From contig NC_066844.1 of NCBI RefSeq assembly GCF_001640805.2, forward strand, positions 6,422,843 to 6,486,842: DNA of 64,000 nt. The letters run 5' to 3'. Source of the stretch: Lates calcarifer (Eukaryota; Chordata; Actinopteri; Centropomidae). Made by a program: the position numbers and the translations under genes. The notes beneath the pieces are model-generated. The model did not search any database. It saw nothing but the letters and a program-made list of their open reading frames with translations, and was not told the DNA's origin. Below, one piece after another: positions 1-10,512 of this stretch (position 1 is the stretch's first letter; each line of letters starts with the position of its first letter).

Positions 1-232
1 CCGACATTCCTTTGCGGTCATTTCAGCCATAAACAATTTCTAAATAACTTTTCCAGAAAATGTATTGCATCATGAGGCATGCTGATATAAAATTACAAAT
101 ACCATAGAGGATTTTATCCACACTGCCCACGACTAATTTCAATAAAGAGCTGAATGAGATGTATGCTGGGGGTAAGTAAATTAAATATCTTTGCTTTGCC
201 ATCTTTAGAAATATAGTATGTCACAGACTATG

Positions 233-235
<3 letters not shown>

Positions 236-265
<30 letters not shown>
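236..265. repeat. (TG)15 microsatellite
   Basis: Uninterrupted TG dinucleotide run of 30 bases. (CA/GT)n tracts of this length are typical of teleost DNA and are likely length-polymorphic. Confidence 0.97.
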
Positions 266-266
<1 letters not shown>

Positions 267-1460
267 ATGTTGATTGCCTTACAGAAATTTGTTGTGTTTG
301 TCTGGTTATATTGGCTTTTGTCCACTTATGAAAAACAAAAACGATTCACTGATATAGACATGTAACAATATTTTTAACAGCTAACAAGGACAGAAAACCA
401 ATGCAATCACACAAATTTGAGAGCTGAAAAGAGCTCCACAAAACACTGCTACAGTTTTAGTGTTTTTGGCCTCCTCTGCTTTTCTATACCTTTCTGGTTT
501 CCTGCATTCTCTGCATTCTGAGATTTTACCCTGAGGTGTTTCTCTTAAACTCAGTGCTTTTAAACTCCTCTCTCTAATGCTCTGCTTCACCCATGTTCCC
601 AGGCAGACAGATCCTTCTGTCCCCCCCACCCCACCCCAATCCTAGCCTCTCTCTCCATCCATCATGTGATATATGACAGGTCACCAACATCCTCTTCATC
701 AGGCTCTCATCATCCCCTGTGGCACTCAGTCAAACATGGGACCTGCAACAACACCTGCAAGACCTCTTGTTTGGCTCCTCTCATCACTCTCCTGTCACAC
801 AACCCCCTCCTTTCCCCAACAATCCTCCTCCATCCTGCTCTAACCTTGCAGCTTCCCGTGGCCATTTTAGGGGACAAAACTGCCTTGGGGCACCTTTGAG
901 TGGCAAGTTTACAGCAGAGCCTCTTCTCAATTTTTCAGACCGCTGTAGGTGACACTAGGATCAAGGGGCATCTTGCTGACTCTGCTGAGAGAAGCAAAGA
1001 GTGTGAGTGGTGTGCCATAAGCCTGGCTTATAATCTCACACCTCACGCACCAACGTCAGATGAATTCTCTTCACTTATATAACTGGCATGTGAAGCGTTA
1101 CTGCAACTGGAGGATTCTGCGTTGAAGCAGCTCTCCTGATGGGCCACTGCGTAGCTGTGTTTCCAGCCTGTCTGCTTGGTTGGCTGGGTACAGAGCTATG
1201 CAAAGTTAAACAGGCAGTGGTCTCACATGCCCAAACCTCTCTCTACACACTTCATTTCACCTCATTTTAGAAGTGTGCCCACACTGGGACAGAGGTCTGG
1301 CATAAGCGGCTTAAATGGATGGAGTAAAAGAGGAAAAAACAAGAAGAAAAAAAATCCAGCAAGGTGATTAGATTTGTGTTTTTGATGTTGGCATGACTTC
1401 AGCAAATTAAAGTATTCCAAGGCAATGTTCAGTTATCTCTTGAGTGTGTGCCTTTGTGAG

Positions 1461-1475
1461 ACACACACACACACA
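1461..1475. repeat. Short (AC)n microsatellite
   Basis: About seven and a half AC units between a GAG and AAATCC flank. Too short to be highly variable. Confidence 0.9.
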
Positions 1476-1991
1476 AATCCAGTAAGTGCATAGTGTGTAG
1501 ACAGAAAGAGTGTGTTACTGTTGTACCTTTAATTACAATATTATTCTAGACTCTAAGTAATGTTCACAGACCGTGTAAACATTTTGGCATGATAATAATC
1601 TATAATGAAATGGATCATGCTACAAATATTTAAAACAGGAAATGAGCATTTATTTATTCTCTCTTTTAAAGACAACAGTGGAAAAGCCTGAATCCCTCTC
1701 CACATGCACAACAAGCCACATGTGCACAGGTCAAATACAGACCCCCCGCCGCTCTGACAATAAAGACTACAAATGCCCTCACATATGATCATAGCATGAC
1801 ACTGATCTCCCAAGTACACAGAGAGACATCTGCTTCTGCATTAAAGTTAACTAACCATATGCTCCCCTCTCCTCTGCCCTCCGCACCCACTCCTCTCCCT
1901 TCTGTCCATCACCACAGAGGAGATGGGCGGATGACCTTCCTACTGTAAGGTAAAGGCAAGATCAGCCCAACTCAGCAGAACTGCAGGAGGT

Positions 1992-2014
1992 GGGGGGGGG
2001 GGGGGGGGGGGGGG
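1992..2014. repeat. Poly-G tract, 23 G
   Basis: An uninterrupted run of 23 G between T at 1991 and T at 2015. G homopolymers this long are rare in vertebrate DNA, can fold into G-quadruplex-like structures and are prone to sequencing length error. The opposite strand reads as poly-C and creates an artificial proline run in one minus-strand open frame. Confidence 0.97.
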
Positions 2015-2085
2015 TGAGCGGGGACGTGTGCACATGAATTAACAGCAGCATCAACAGCAGGAGTGCCAGAACTGCTGTGATAATG

Positions 2086-2216
2086 TGAGGGGAGAGAAGT
2101 CCTGGTCCCAGAGAGACTGAGGGATGGGGAGGGGGGTGGTGGAAAGAGAAAGGAAGGAGGAGAAAAGAGCGAGAAGAGGTGGTGAGAGGAGGGAGGAGTG
2201 TTGCCCTGCAGGTGCT
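2086..2216. repeat. Purine-rich (GA) tract
   Basis: About 130 bases of mostly G and A on the plus strand, including runs such as GGGATGGGGAGGGGGG and GAAAGGAAGGAGGAG. It is imperfect low-complexity sequence rather than a clean tandem repeat. Its polypurine strand has triplex-forming character. Confidence 0.8.
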
Positions 2217-2769
2217 GAGTCATGTTGTTGCTCTGTTTTGCGCTGTTTTTGCGTACCTTTGCTTTTTTGTTTCTAAAATCTTTAGACTTCAGTTCTAGGT
2301 CTCTCTTTTTACTGCTTCATACTGCTCTACAGTCTGGCTCCTCTCCATTTCAGAGTTCTTCTTCTACTCTGACTTTAATGAGCAGTCTATGGCCGATGCC
2401 TCTGTTCTATCATTAATGTGGTCTGTGCAGAATGAGACAGCTGGAGAATGAACTCACAGACACACAAACACACACACACTTAACATCCCATGTGGGTCCT
2501 CACTTAGCATCTGGCTCAGACAACATGTCTGCAAAACCTCATAATAAGAGAGCATTTATCCACCCAACCAAAGTTTGCACCACATTGATGGAAAAAATCT
2601 AAACTCTGCTCGCACTCACTGTGTGTGTGAATCTAACAGTTACACCTCACACCCCTCGCTGATATGTCAATTGAATTTTTAGCAACTTGTGATATAGTGA
2701 CAAAAAAGCTGAATAACATTATCAGCAACGTAAAGTGCATGTGTCTTTTCACACATCTCATAAGATTAC
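2217..2769. other. Gene-free unique sequence
   Basis: Pyrimidine-leaning first half, then ordinary AT-rich DNA with a short broken CA stretch near 2460-2480. The 64-codon plus frame starting at 2222 is Leu/Phe/Ser-rich, as expected from T-rich sequence, and has no domain. Confidence 0.6.
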
Positions 2770-3345
2770 AGCCATGCTAGCAGTTCTGTGAGGCTGATGT
2801 TAGCATATACCCAAAGGCACAGCTTTGATTTAAGCTAAATGCAAACATAAGCATGCTTCAATGACATTCTCACAATGACAATGCTTGCATGATGATGTTA
2901 AACAGGTATAATGTCCTGTACTATGTTCACCATCTTAGTTGAGCATGTTAGCATACTAACATGCTAATTAGCAATAAACTAAGTACAGCTGAGGGAATGT
3001 AATGTCATTAGTTTTCACAGTATTTGTTCAGAGGCCAAAGTATTTGATAAAGTGAAAATACTGTGGCGCTGGATGTAAAGTCAGGACTCATCAAAGTTAT
3101 CAGCCTATACTTCTAAGGCGGTGATGAATGTGTGTACTAAACTTCCTGGCAATCCATGAAATAGCTGTGGAGATATTTCACAAATGTGAACCTCATGGTG
3201 ACACAAAAATGAGGAAAATTCAGGAGATCATTTAAGTTATTAGGATTTATGCTCTGGGCACTGTGAATATCTGCACAAAATTTCATGGAAGACCATCAAA
3301 CAGTTATTGAGATATTTCTGTTGCTAGCACAGCTAAAACTGAATG
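2770..3345 (+). mobile_element. High-copy teleost interspersed repeat, near full length
   Basis: I recognise a widespread non-autonomous fish repeat. Landmarks in order are a GCTAGCAG...CTGTGAGGCTG start, the TTAGCATGCTAA-type stutter near 2940-2970, 'AGTACAGCTGAGGG' near 2982, then two diverged units of about 110 bp (roughly 3069-3180 and 3210-3322). Each unit runs from a 'GTCAGGA'-like motif through 'AAATTTCATGG' to 'GAGATATTTC'. The copy ends near 'GCTAGCACAGCTAAAA'. It has many substitutions and small deletions, so it is old. No coding capacity. Family name and class are not asserted. Confidence 0.8.
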
Positions 3346-4788
3346 TTAAACTTTCCTACTGCCAGACTTTTTAGACACACAAGCTGCGCCTTCTTTACTG
3401 ACAGTGACCTTGAGAGCAAGATAAGCTTTTTCATATTTTGTGTTTGATTGACGGGTTTGATCAATAATCATCACAAGATTTTTTTCCTCCTTTCAAAAAT
3501 CTGTCCATTTTGTACTTAATATGACATTTTTTAATTCATGAATAAATCTCGCTGAACTAGATCTATGCAGCCTTGCTAGCATCAGGGTACTCTAAGTTGT
3601 AGCAGGTTTTTCCCTCTGGTCATGCGCATCCTTCCCAAATCTGTGGCACTCACTTTTGGAAACCACTGGTGTAAGAATGTGCATTTCTAAACCCCCCTCT
3701 TCCCCCTCTCTACTCTAACCTGTTTCACATGCAAAACTACATCTGGCACAAATGGCATGCAAACACTGTTTCTGCTGGAGAGAAATGGTTTTTCAAGTTA
3801 TACCTAAAAACACAAGTGTGACTCAAGTGAGCTGTGTTGTTCTCCGCTTGTGGGAGGGTCTGTCTAATCCCAAGCTTGTTGTCAAATCATGTCTCCATAA
3901 AAGTGAAGTCATGTTTTTTTTGTGGAGCAAGAACTTGGCCAGACGTATTCAATTATTGAGAACCGGAGAAAACAGTAAGAGAGGGAACGTATTAGCCACT
4001 GAAATGAGGTGGAAGCCAACCAACATGCTCAGGCAGTCAGGAACATGAGACAAAAGCCTGGTTCCTAATCTCCCACCACCACTTACATTTACCTCAGACC
4101 TATAATGGCACAGTCTGTTTTTCTCTTTAACATGTCAAACCAAGGTAATGTAAACACAACTACCTCACAGTGTTTTTTGAGATGGCACTCTAAGTGTGAG
4201 ATGCAGCAGGAAAACCTGAATCAGGCTCCATTAAGGACCACTTTAAATACTGTTTACTCAACACTGCGTAACAAATTCTGTGCATTATGGCAACTACTGA
4301 GCTCATCAGGCATTCCTTTTGATGTTTAATGAGTTTACAATGAGCAAAAAGGGCTGAGTTGTCCTTAACCCAAGATGGCTGTCGAGTGCCTTACTCTGCG
4401 GTTTTGCCATTAATCCTGCAAGCCATCAGGGAATAATGAGAGAAATATGGGCTATCGCAGTCATCTTCCTCAACAGTGGCAGATAAGAGTCAAACTACAA
4501 AGTGCTCGTTAATGCGGGCCGTCGCAGAGCAGAAGAAGAAGGGAATCAGGGAAATCTGTGGCTCACTGTTTCTGTTTCTCTCTATGTGAGGCATTTAAGT
4601 GACTGACAGATTGTCAGAGGAGGATCATATTATTAATTCAGCCACACGCACACCCAGGCAAAGATAAGCTTGAAATAGAACCGTAATTGTTGCTGTGGTG
4701 ATGAGATATGCTAGCCTCGTTGTTTTCAGACAGCAGCCGCCTCGACCAGATTTTGCAGAGGAAGAAAAGCGAAAGGGAGCAATACGGT

Positions 4789-4793
<5 letters not shown>
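3346..4793. other. Gene-free unique sequence with a YY1-like site
   Basis: No exon or RNA gene recognised. The 98-codon plus frame at 3752-4048 and the 74-codon frame at 4105-4329 have no domain or splice context. A CAAGATGGCTGTC match to the YY1 motif lies at 4371-4383. The 4380-4700 stretch is balanced, repeat-free sequence with several GATAA and ATTA cores. Confidence 0.6.
4371..4383 (+). promoter_or_regulatory. YY1-like motif
   Basis: CAAGATGGCTGTC agrees with the core CAAGATGG of the YY1 consensus. A single match has little weight; no GC-rich promoter context surrounds it. Confidence 0.3.

Positions 4794-4823
<30 letters not shown>
4794..4823. repeat. (TG)15 microsatellite
   Basis: Thirty-base TG run, preceded by a GGTGTGTC imperfect start. 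It generates the His/Thr and Val/Cys runs in the open frames crossing it on both strands. Confidence 0.97.
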
Positions 4824-4824
<1 letters not shown>

Positions 4825-6048
4825 CAGAGCAGAGAGAGTGAGAATTTGTGTGTCACTCAGCACTCTCTACTCCTCCGTTCTGTACATCATTACAGTGCAC
4901 TATCATTAAAAGTAACTTCCCAAGGTCTGGATTGAAGGACAAGTCAATCTGGACACGTTTGTCGTCAAACCAAAGACTCAGCGGTGAACAAAAGGTGCAG
5001 CTCACCGCCTAATTCTAATCTCCAGGCTAAGACTCCTCTTCCACTTTCTCTTTTATCACTGCAGCTTCTTGTTGAAGGTGAAGGTCGTCATTTCCGTGCT
5101 GCCTGGGATGTGAGTCCATCGCTTCCAATACCATGAATTTTATTGTTGAGTGAGCAAAGAGCATCCTGGGGGCAACAGGGCATCTTATGAAAGTGCATTG
5201 TGCTAAGAGAGCACGACGCACACATCGGGTTTCACCTCTTACACACACAGCCATCCAACTACAGGGTCCTCTTCCTCAACAGTTCTCAACAGTGGCTGTT
5301 TGACACTGCTCACAAATTTAGTTGTAAAGAAGGCTAAAGTTAAAAGAAAAGTCCTCTCTCTCTTTCATCTTTCACTTTTAGAGAAAGCAAGTTATGTTTT
5401 GTGCATTTGAAGAGTTAATTTATGATTACACTATATCTATTATTTTGATCAATCTACTACCCTTGCAAAAGTGTTTATGTAGCTGTAGAAATATTAAGCC
5501 ATACCAATAGTTTTGTTCCCAAGTTTAAAGATGTCTGCCCTTTTACCACTGCATGGCCTTTAGATTATTCTGAGCAAAGAGGACCATCTTTTCTGGGAAC
5601 ACTCAAATATAGTTGATGCTTTGAGCTACACAAAAAGAAGATCCATTCACCTTGATCATACAGAGCTAGAAAAGTTTTTAGAGGAAAGATATTTCCAAAG
5701 CCTCTGCAAACACTAAACTCTGAATATCTAGATACCACTATGAGCAAGAAAGAAAATAGATTTTTGGGGTAGTTTCAGTGAACTGACTCTTCAACCTGTC
5801 TAATCTGTAGACTCCCCACGAATAGGTATGGTACTAATGCTTTCAATCACTAATAGGCATGTTGTGCTTGCTATATAACTAGTTTGTGATCATGGGGTAT
5901 ACATAATGTGGCTACACTGCACTGTGTCTGCTGAGACAGTCAGAAGAGAAGCTGCAACCTCTGCTTACAAATAAGACCTTGTTATATGTTCTCACTTTGA
6001 AGCACTGACATTGACATTGAGCAGTGATGTTTTGAAAATGGTTCCACT
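4824..6048. other. Gene-free unique sequence
   Basis: Ordinary AT-rich DNA. The stretch around 5480-5800 has the texture of a decayed repeat, but I cannot assign it to a family. No exon-like frame. Confidence 0.55.
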
Positions 6049-6332
6049 ATCCATTATCCGTCCATTAGCCACCGCTTATGTTTTCTTTGAGGGTCGTGAG
6101 GGGGCTGGAGCCAATCCCAGCCGACACTGGGCGAGGTCGCCAGTCTGTGACAGGGCTGACACATAGAGACAAACAACCATTCACGCTCACATTCACACCT
6201 ATGTGCAATTCAGAGCCACCAATTAACCTAACCTGCATGTTTTTGGACTGTGGGAGGAACCCACAGGAAACCCATGCAGAAAGGCCTTGGCCAGCAGGCA
6301 GGGCTGAACCTAGAACCTCCTTACTGTGACTC
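6049..6332 (+). mobile_element. Teleost interspersed repeat (SINE/non-LTR tail type)
   Basis: Diagnostic landmarks: CCATTATCCG start, 'ACCGCTTATG', 'GGGGGCTGGAGCCAATCCCA', 'GTCGCCAGTCTGTGACAGGG', 'TAGAGACAAACAACCATTCA', 'CACATTCACACCTATG', 'CACCAATTAACCTAACCTGC' and 'TTTTTGGACTGTGGGAGGAA'. The 3' part is shortened: about 28 bases found in related copies (compare 10,002-10,119) are missing between CCCATGC and AGAAAGGCC. Very common in fish genomes; exact class not asserted. Confidence 0.85.
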
Positions 6333-6559
6333 CCTGCATGGTTACACTATCTATGGTAAAATAGCTATGCTAAAAAAAGCAACTCACAATCCCCAATGTC
6401 AACGTGCAACCTACTGCCATAGACTTCATGAGCCGAGAGCAGTTTAAATCAGTGATTTTCATTTTCTCTCATTTCCAGTTTTTGAGGAACCTAGAAAAGT
6501 AAAATTATACACCGTTAAAGTATGAAGACCGTTATGGAAGAGTCAGAAAAACAAAAAAT

Positions 6560-6662
6560 TTTAATTATCTTGTTTCATACCCCAGTAAACTTGTAATCCC
6601 TTAGATTCACCTCACTACCTCTTGTAAGGATCCCAACTCCCAGGTTGAGAACCACTGTTTTA
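6560..6662 (-). mobile_element. Possible DNA-transposon end fragment
   Basis: 'CTCCCAGGTTGAGAACCACTG' closely resembles the reverse complement of the CAGTGGTTCTCAACCT end seen in many fish hAT-like non-autonomous elements. The left limit is a guess, because the internal sequence is too decayed to align by eye. Confidence 0.4.
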
Positions 6663-7970
6663 GAGGAGAATAGCAACTCTCTCACAGTACAGAGCTTACA
6701 ACAGGCAATGTGCTGTACATCCAGTGTCTTGCTACACTGACATGAAAGCAGTATTGTAGGGTGTAACCATCCCACTTAATACAACAGACCATCAGCATCC
6801 TGTGTAAAACTTTGCAAGATAAAGCCAAACTAAGATTTTGCTTGAGAAAAAGTTTTAGATGATGTACAGAGTAGAAGGGGGAAATAACACACAGGTGCTG
6901 CAGTACTTAAGCTAACACACTTGGAAAAGTTCTTCAACATCTGTGCATGTAATGTTCTGCAGCTGTGTGCATTCAGCAAGTGCAACGTACAGTGTGGCTG
7001 AAGGAGCACTGAGGTGAGAAGTTCATGATGAGATATCTAGAGGATAATGATGGCAATTCCAATAACTCGCCTCGCTCACTGCACACCCACTCGGTCACTG
7101 TGCGGAATCTTAATCCTGGGCTCTAATCCTGCTGACTGAGAGGACCCAGAGAGGCATTTATAACAATGCAAGGAATAAAGAAGACAGCACAAAATACATC
7201 CCCGTGGTGTTTATGACAGGACACACAGATTACATCAGCTCTGACACCAGGAAAATAACTGAGGTGCAACACAGCTATACACCAGGCCTTGTTGCTTCGC
7301 ATTATAAACTGTCTCCGCATTGACGTCTGCTTCATGTATATTTATGTACACCACAATAAAAGTATTTTGGAGTCTGACTCCATTGTCAGCGCTCCACACA
7401 AAATTCAATGTGGTGCCTCTCTAAATCTTGACCTCGAATGATGTGTCGGCATCGTGGATATTACAAAGACAGGAGCGTCGAAGTGACAGAGATATTTTGT
7501 CACAGGTAGAAGCAGCCCATGTTGATTAGACTGTGTGGGTGTGTTTGTGTATCAGCAGTTGGGGATTAACTGCTCACCCCCATCATGAGGCCGTATTGGC
7601 TGTAACTACCGTTTACAGCTGTGGAGTCTGCAGGGAAACAGTTGGAAACAGAAAGTGCTGCGCTCCTAATTGGCATAAGGCTGAGGGAGTTTGAAGGATG
7701 GCAGGATTTGGGTGCTGAGGGATAGAGGCTCTGTTGGTGGCTCTCCGAAAAAAATAGTTTCTGTGAACTAAAAAGCAGCCACACAGCTGGGACTGCCAGA
7801 GTACACCACCCGTCTTCCAGCCAGAAAAATTGCTGTGTATATAATGTATGCATTTATTTATGTATGTATGTATGCAGGGAGGGACACAGCTTAACTATAT
7901 TCCCCAGTGACTCTGCAGAAACGGAGCGAGTTAAGCTTTGGTTTAAGAGGTGTCTAAGATAGGTCAGGGT
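6663..7970. other. Gene-free unique sequence
   Basis: No gene recognised. Holds the (TATG)4 tract at 7859-7874. Minus-strand frames of 70 codons (7123-7335) and 95 codons (7566-7853) have no domain and no splice context. Confidence 0.6.
7859..7874. repeat. (TATG)4 microsatellite
   Basis: Four TATG units following a TTTATTTA stretch. Confidence 0.9.
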
Positions 7971-8309
7971 AGGGCTGGGTATCAAGCCTCAATACATTCC
8001 TGGTGTTGACTGAAATGTGTCTGTGACACTGTGTACTGAAAACTGTTGTCCTGAAAACTATTTCACATGTTTGCTAGGATTTGTAAACTGAAAGTCTCTG
8101 ATTTAAATGAATCAAGTAAAGTTATTGTATGACTTCTGGTGTTTAAGTTTTGAGAACTTCTTTTGTTAAATAAAAAAAGAGTTTTGAAAAAAAAACCCAT
8201 CTTTATATTTCTCAAGCTAAGGTACTGAAAAAGCACAATTCTGGTATTGTATTCTCCGTACACAATACCAGAATTGTGCATTTTCAATACTCACATTGTC
8301 ACTGCCCAA
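7971..8309. mobile_element. hAT/MITE-like element with degenerate terminal repeats
   Basis: The left end AGGGCTGGGTATCAAGCC matches the 'GGGCTGGGTATCG' start of a common fish non-autonomous DNA element. The right end GTCACTGCCCAAT is a worn reverse complement of it. The interior carries mirrored GGTACTG / CAATAC pieces and the long hairpin at 8222-8290. About 340 bp, no coding capacity. A target-site duplication is not clear. Confidence 0.55.
8222..8290. repeat. Long near-perfect inverted repeat (hairpin)
   Basis: Arms 8222-8250 and 8262-8290 pair over 29 positions with two mismatches. The inner 18 bp (8233-8250 with 8262-8279) are perfect, and an 11-base loop separates the arms. It lies at the right side of the hAT/MITE-like element and probably derives from its subterminal sequence. 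Confidence 0.9.
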
Positions 8310-8807
8310 TGTATAATCTATCTCCAAAATATTTTTCATGAAATAGGAAAAACAACTTGTTTTTAAGCTTTGTGCATTTTAGATTTTTTCACAGCTTGAG
8401 GCATAAAAATAATGTCTGAACCCAGAAAATTGTTTCTAATTTTTAAATTCTGAATGTTCTGGTATAGAGTTTTTACTGGAGAGAGATGATATGTAGGATC
8501 CTAACAGGTGGGTTTACCCAATAAACCAAAAAATGTTATGTTTTCTCACTTACCTCTAGTGGTGTTTAGCCATGTATAGTGTTTTGGCTTTATTAGCGTG
8601 GGTTTTAAGACATTTGTCTCTAAGATTTTGCAGTTCCTTTGGATTATCAACTGTTTACACTGAGGGCAGTTTTACTCTACAGGATAACAAATTTCGATGT
8701 GAGGTTTGTGGAATTATACCCTGAGACAGGGTTTTTGAAAAGACTTTGTTCTATAAAATTCTATTCATCTTCACTGTAGCAGCAGAAAGATGGATATCAA
8801 AATTAGG
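8310..8807. other. Gene-free AT-rich sequence
   Basis: AT-rich sequence between two repeat copies. I see no exon, RNA gene or assignable repeat. Confidence 0.6.
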
Positions 8808-9005
8808 GCTGCAACTTACAATCGTTTTAATTATCAAATAATCTGCCAGCTACAACAGAGATGAAGGTGATGTTTTTCAAATTGCTTATTTTGTCAGTCC
8901 AACAGTCCAAAACCCAATTATTTACTTGACTATTTTATGAGACAAATAAAAGCAGCCAATAATCACATCTGAGAAGCCGAAACCTGCAAATGTGTAATTT
9001 TATCA
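8808..9005 (+). mobile_element. 'Gggctgcaac' repeat family, copy 1 (3' truncated)
   Basis: Starts TTAGGGCTGCAACTTACAAT and continues through 'TTCAAATTGCTTATTTTGTC', 'CAACAGTCCAAAACCCAA' and 'GAGACAAATAAAAGCAGC' to 'GAAACCTGCAAATGTG'. This is a very abundant non-autonomous fish family, often described as hAT-like. A segment after the first 45 bases is deleted, and the copy stops before the family's 3' end. Confidence 0.75.
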
Positions 9006-9012
9006 CCCTTGA

Positions 9013-9042
9013 GAGAAGAGAAGAGAAGAGAAGAGAAGAGAA
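9013..9042. repeat. (GAGAA)6 microsatellite
   Basis: Six pentamer units followed by a short A run. It abuts the preceding repeat copy. Confidence 0.95.
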
Positions 9043-10001
9043 AAAAAGGCAAGGAGGGAAGGATGAAGTTCTCAGAATTCCAGTTAACACAGGCTTGGTC
9101 TCATCCCTGCACTATACTGTAGGTTCTGGGGCTGACTCTCAACTCATGTGACAGGGGATAGACTTCATGGGAAATCAGCCATGTGCTCTGAGGGGCTGCG
9201 AGAGGGGAGAAGGACAGAGGGGTTAGAGTGGCCAGAGAAGCAGAGAGTTTGCTGCAGAGGCCGAGGGATTTCTGCCAGTTGTGTGTTGACACTTACTGGA
9301 GAAGTCAATGGAGACAAGTATGGAGGGTAAAGCTTTGACATGTCTATGGCTTAGGGGAAAGTTAGCTCTCAGACGCACACACATGCTGTCACGACAGAAG
9401 GGAGAATGAGTCAGCACAGCTTGGAGTTGAATGGAAGACGAGGTAACACGTGAGGAGGGCAAGAGAGGAGAAGCTGTTAGCGGTGGCTGGGGATGTTGAC
9501 GGTCCCCATGACGACCCTGTGACAACCTGGCTCAGGTGTGTGCTGTGACCTGTTAATAATCTCACATAGGTTGTTCACAACAAAGGGGAAACAGCTCTAC
9601 GTGAGCATGGACAGCAGCTCGGATGCAAACAACCATGTAATCACATTTACATGTCCCAGCAAGCACAGAATAAGAAAGATAACTTATACATATATACATG
9701 TGTGGTTCAACAAGGATCCATAATATTCGCAGAAAAGTCTCTGTGACAGAGCTGTGATACCGATGTTTGAGACAGGATATTTTACGGTGCATCAATAAAG
9801 TTTATAATCAAAGATAACAACAGCAATAAATATAAGAGGATAGTAAGTTTCACTGGAGATTAAACAACTGAAAAGTCAAATGTACATAAAACAAGCCAAT
9901 AAAACATTTATTATTGCATTTTACTGCACTGAACATTTTCTTGGCATTTCAGCAGCTGATGCTGATAGATCCAAAACTGCTCCATGCTTCCATTATCTGG
10001 A
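9043..10001. other. Gene-free unique sequence
   Basis: No supported gene. The 100-codon minus frame at 9223-9525 is Ser/Pro-rich, without domain or splice context. Its plus-strand overlap (9148-9330) is equally unconvincing. Confidence 0.6.
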
Positions 10002-10119
10002 AGCCAGAGTACCAGGAGAGAACCCACACAAGCACAGGGAGAACACGCAAACTCCACACAGAAAAGCCTGGGTTTGAACCCGGAACCTTCTTGCTGTGAG
10101 GCGACAGTGATAACCACTT
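10002..10119 (+). mobile_element. Teleost repeat 3' part, same family as 6.05 kb
   Basis: Contains 'GGAGAGAACCCACACAAGCA', 'GGGAGAACACGCAAACTCCA', 'CACACAGAAAAGCCTGGGTT', 'TGAACCCGGAACCTTCTTGC' and 'TGTGAGGCGACAGTGATAAC'. This is the characteristic tail of a common fish repeat. It keeps the internal piece missing from the 6.05-kb copy. Several overlapping open frames on both strands run through it and are artefacts. Confidence 0.85.
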
Positions 10120-10316
10120 CTGATTGTGTTGATTGTTTTTCAATATCAAAATCAATCATGTATAAAATGGTAGAATGACCACCTATTTAGATGCATCAAA
10201 CTTTAACATCCCCTGTCTGATTCTGGTATTGTATATCATACACCCCTCTCTCTATCTCCTTAACACTGTACTGTCACCTCCTCGATACAGGCACCAAAAT
10301 GTCCCAAAAATCTCCT

Positions 10317-10512
10317 TAAAAAATGATCACACATCTTCAAATTGCTTGTTTAATCTACCACACAAATCCAAAGCATTTGATTTACAAATATAAAAAACCA
10401 AGAAAAGGAGCTGGAACCAGGAAATGTTTGGATTATTTGCTTAATAAATTATTAATAAATTATTAATAGATTATCAAAACTGCCTGACAGACAAATTTTC
10501 TGTACATCAGCT
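10317..10512 (+). mobile_element. 'Gggctgcaac' repeat family, copy 2 (5' truncated)
   Basis: Matches the second half of the family: 'CTTCAAATTGCTTGTTTAAT', 'GGAGCTGGAACCAGGAAATG', 'TTTGGATTATTTGCTT', then a stuttered ATTATTAATAA section (three ~12-base units, 10,440-10,472), 'GATTATCAAAACTGCC' and 'AAATTTTCTGTACATCAGC'. It overlaps copy 1 in consensus coordinates, so it is an independent insertion rather than the other half of it. Confidence 0.7.

Larger units (their letters stand above)
1..1991. other. Gene-free unique sequence
   Basis: No recognisable exon, RNA gene or transposon copy. The stretch is AT-leaning unique DNA apart from a (GT)n tract at 236-265 and a short (AC)n tract at 1461-1475. 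Open frames of 60 to 88 codons on both strands overlap each other and show no known domain; they are what chance gives. Confidence 0.65.

Noticed and set aside
3625..3678. TTTTGGAAACCACTGG as a hAT-like element end
   Set aside because: Too short and without a partner end.
10070..10085. GGGTTTGAACCCGG resembling a tRNA B box
   Set aside because: It belongs to a well-known fish repeat tail; no A box or cloverleaf can be drawn upstream.
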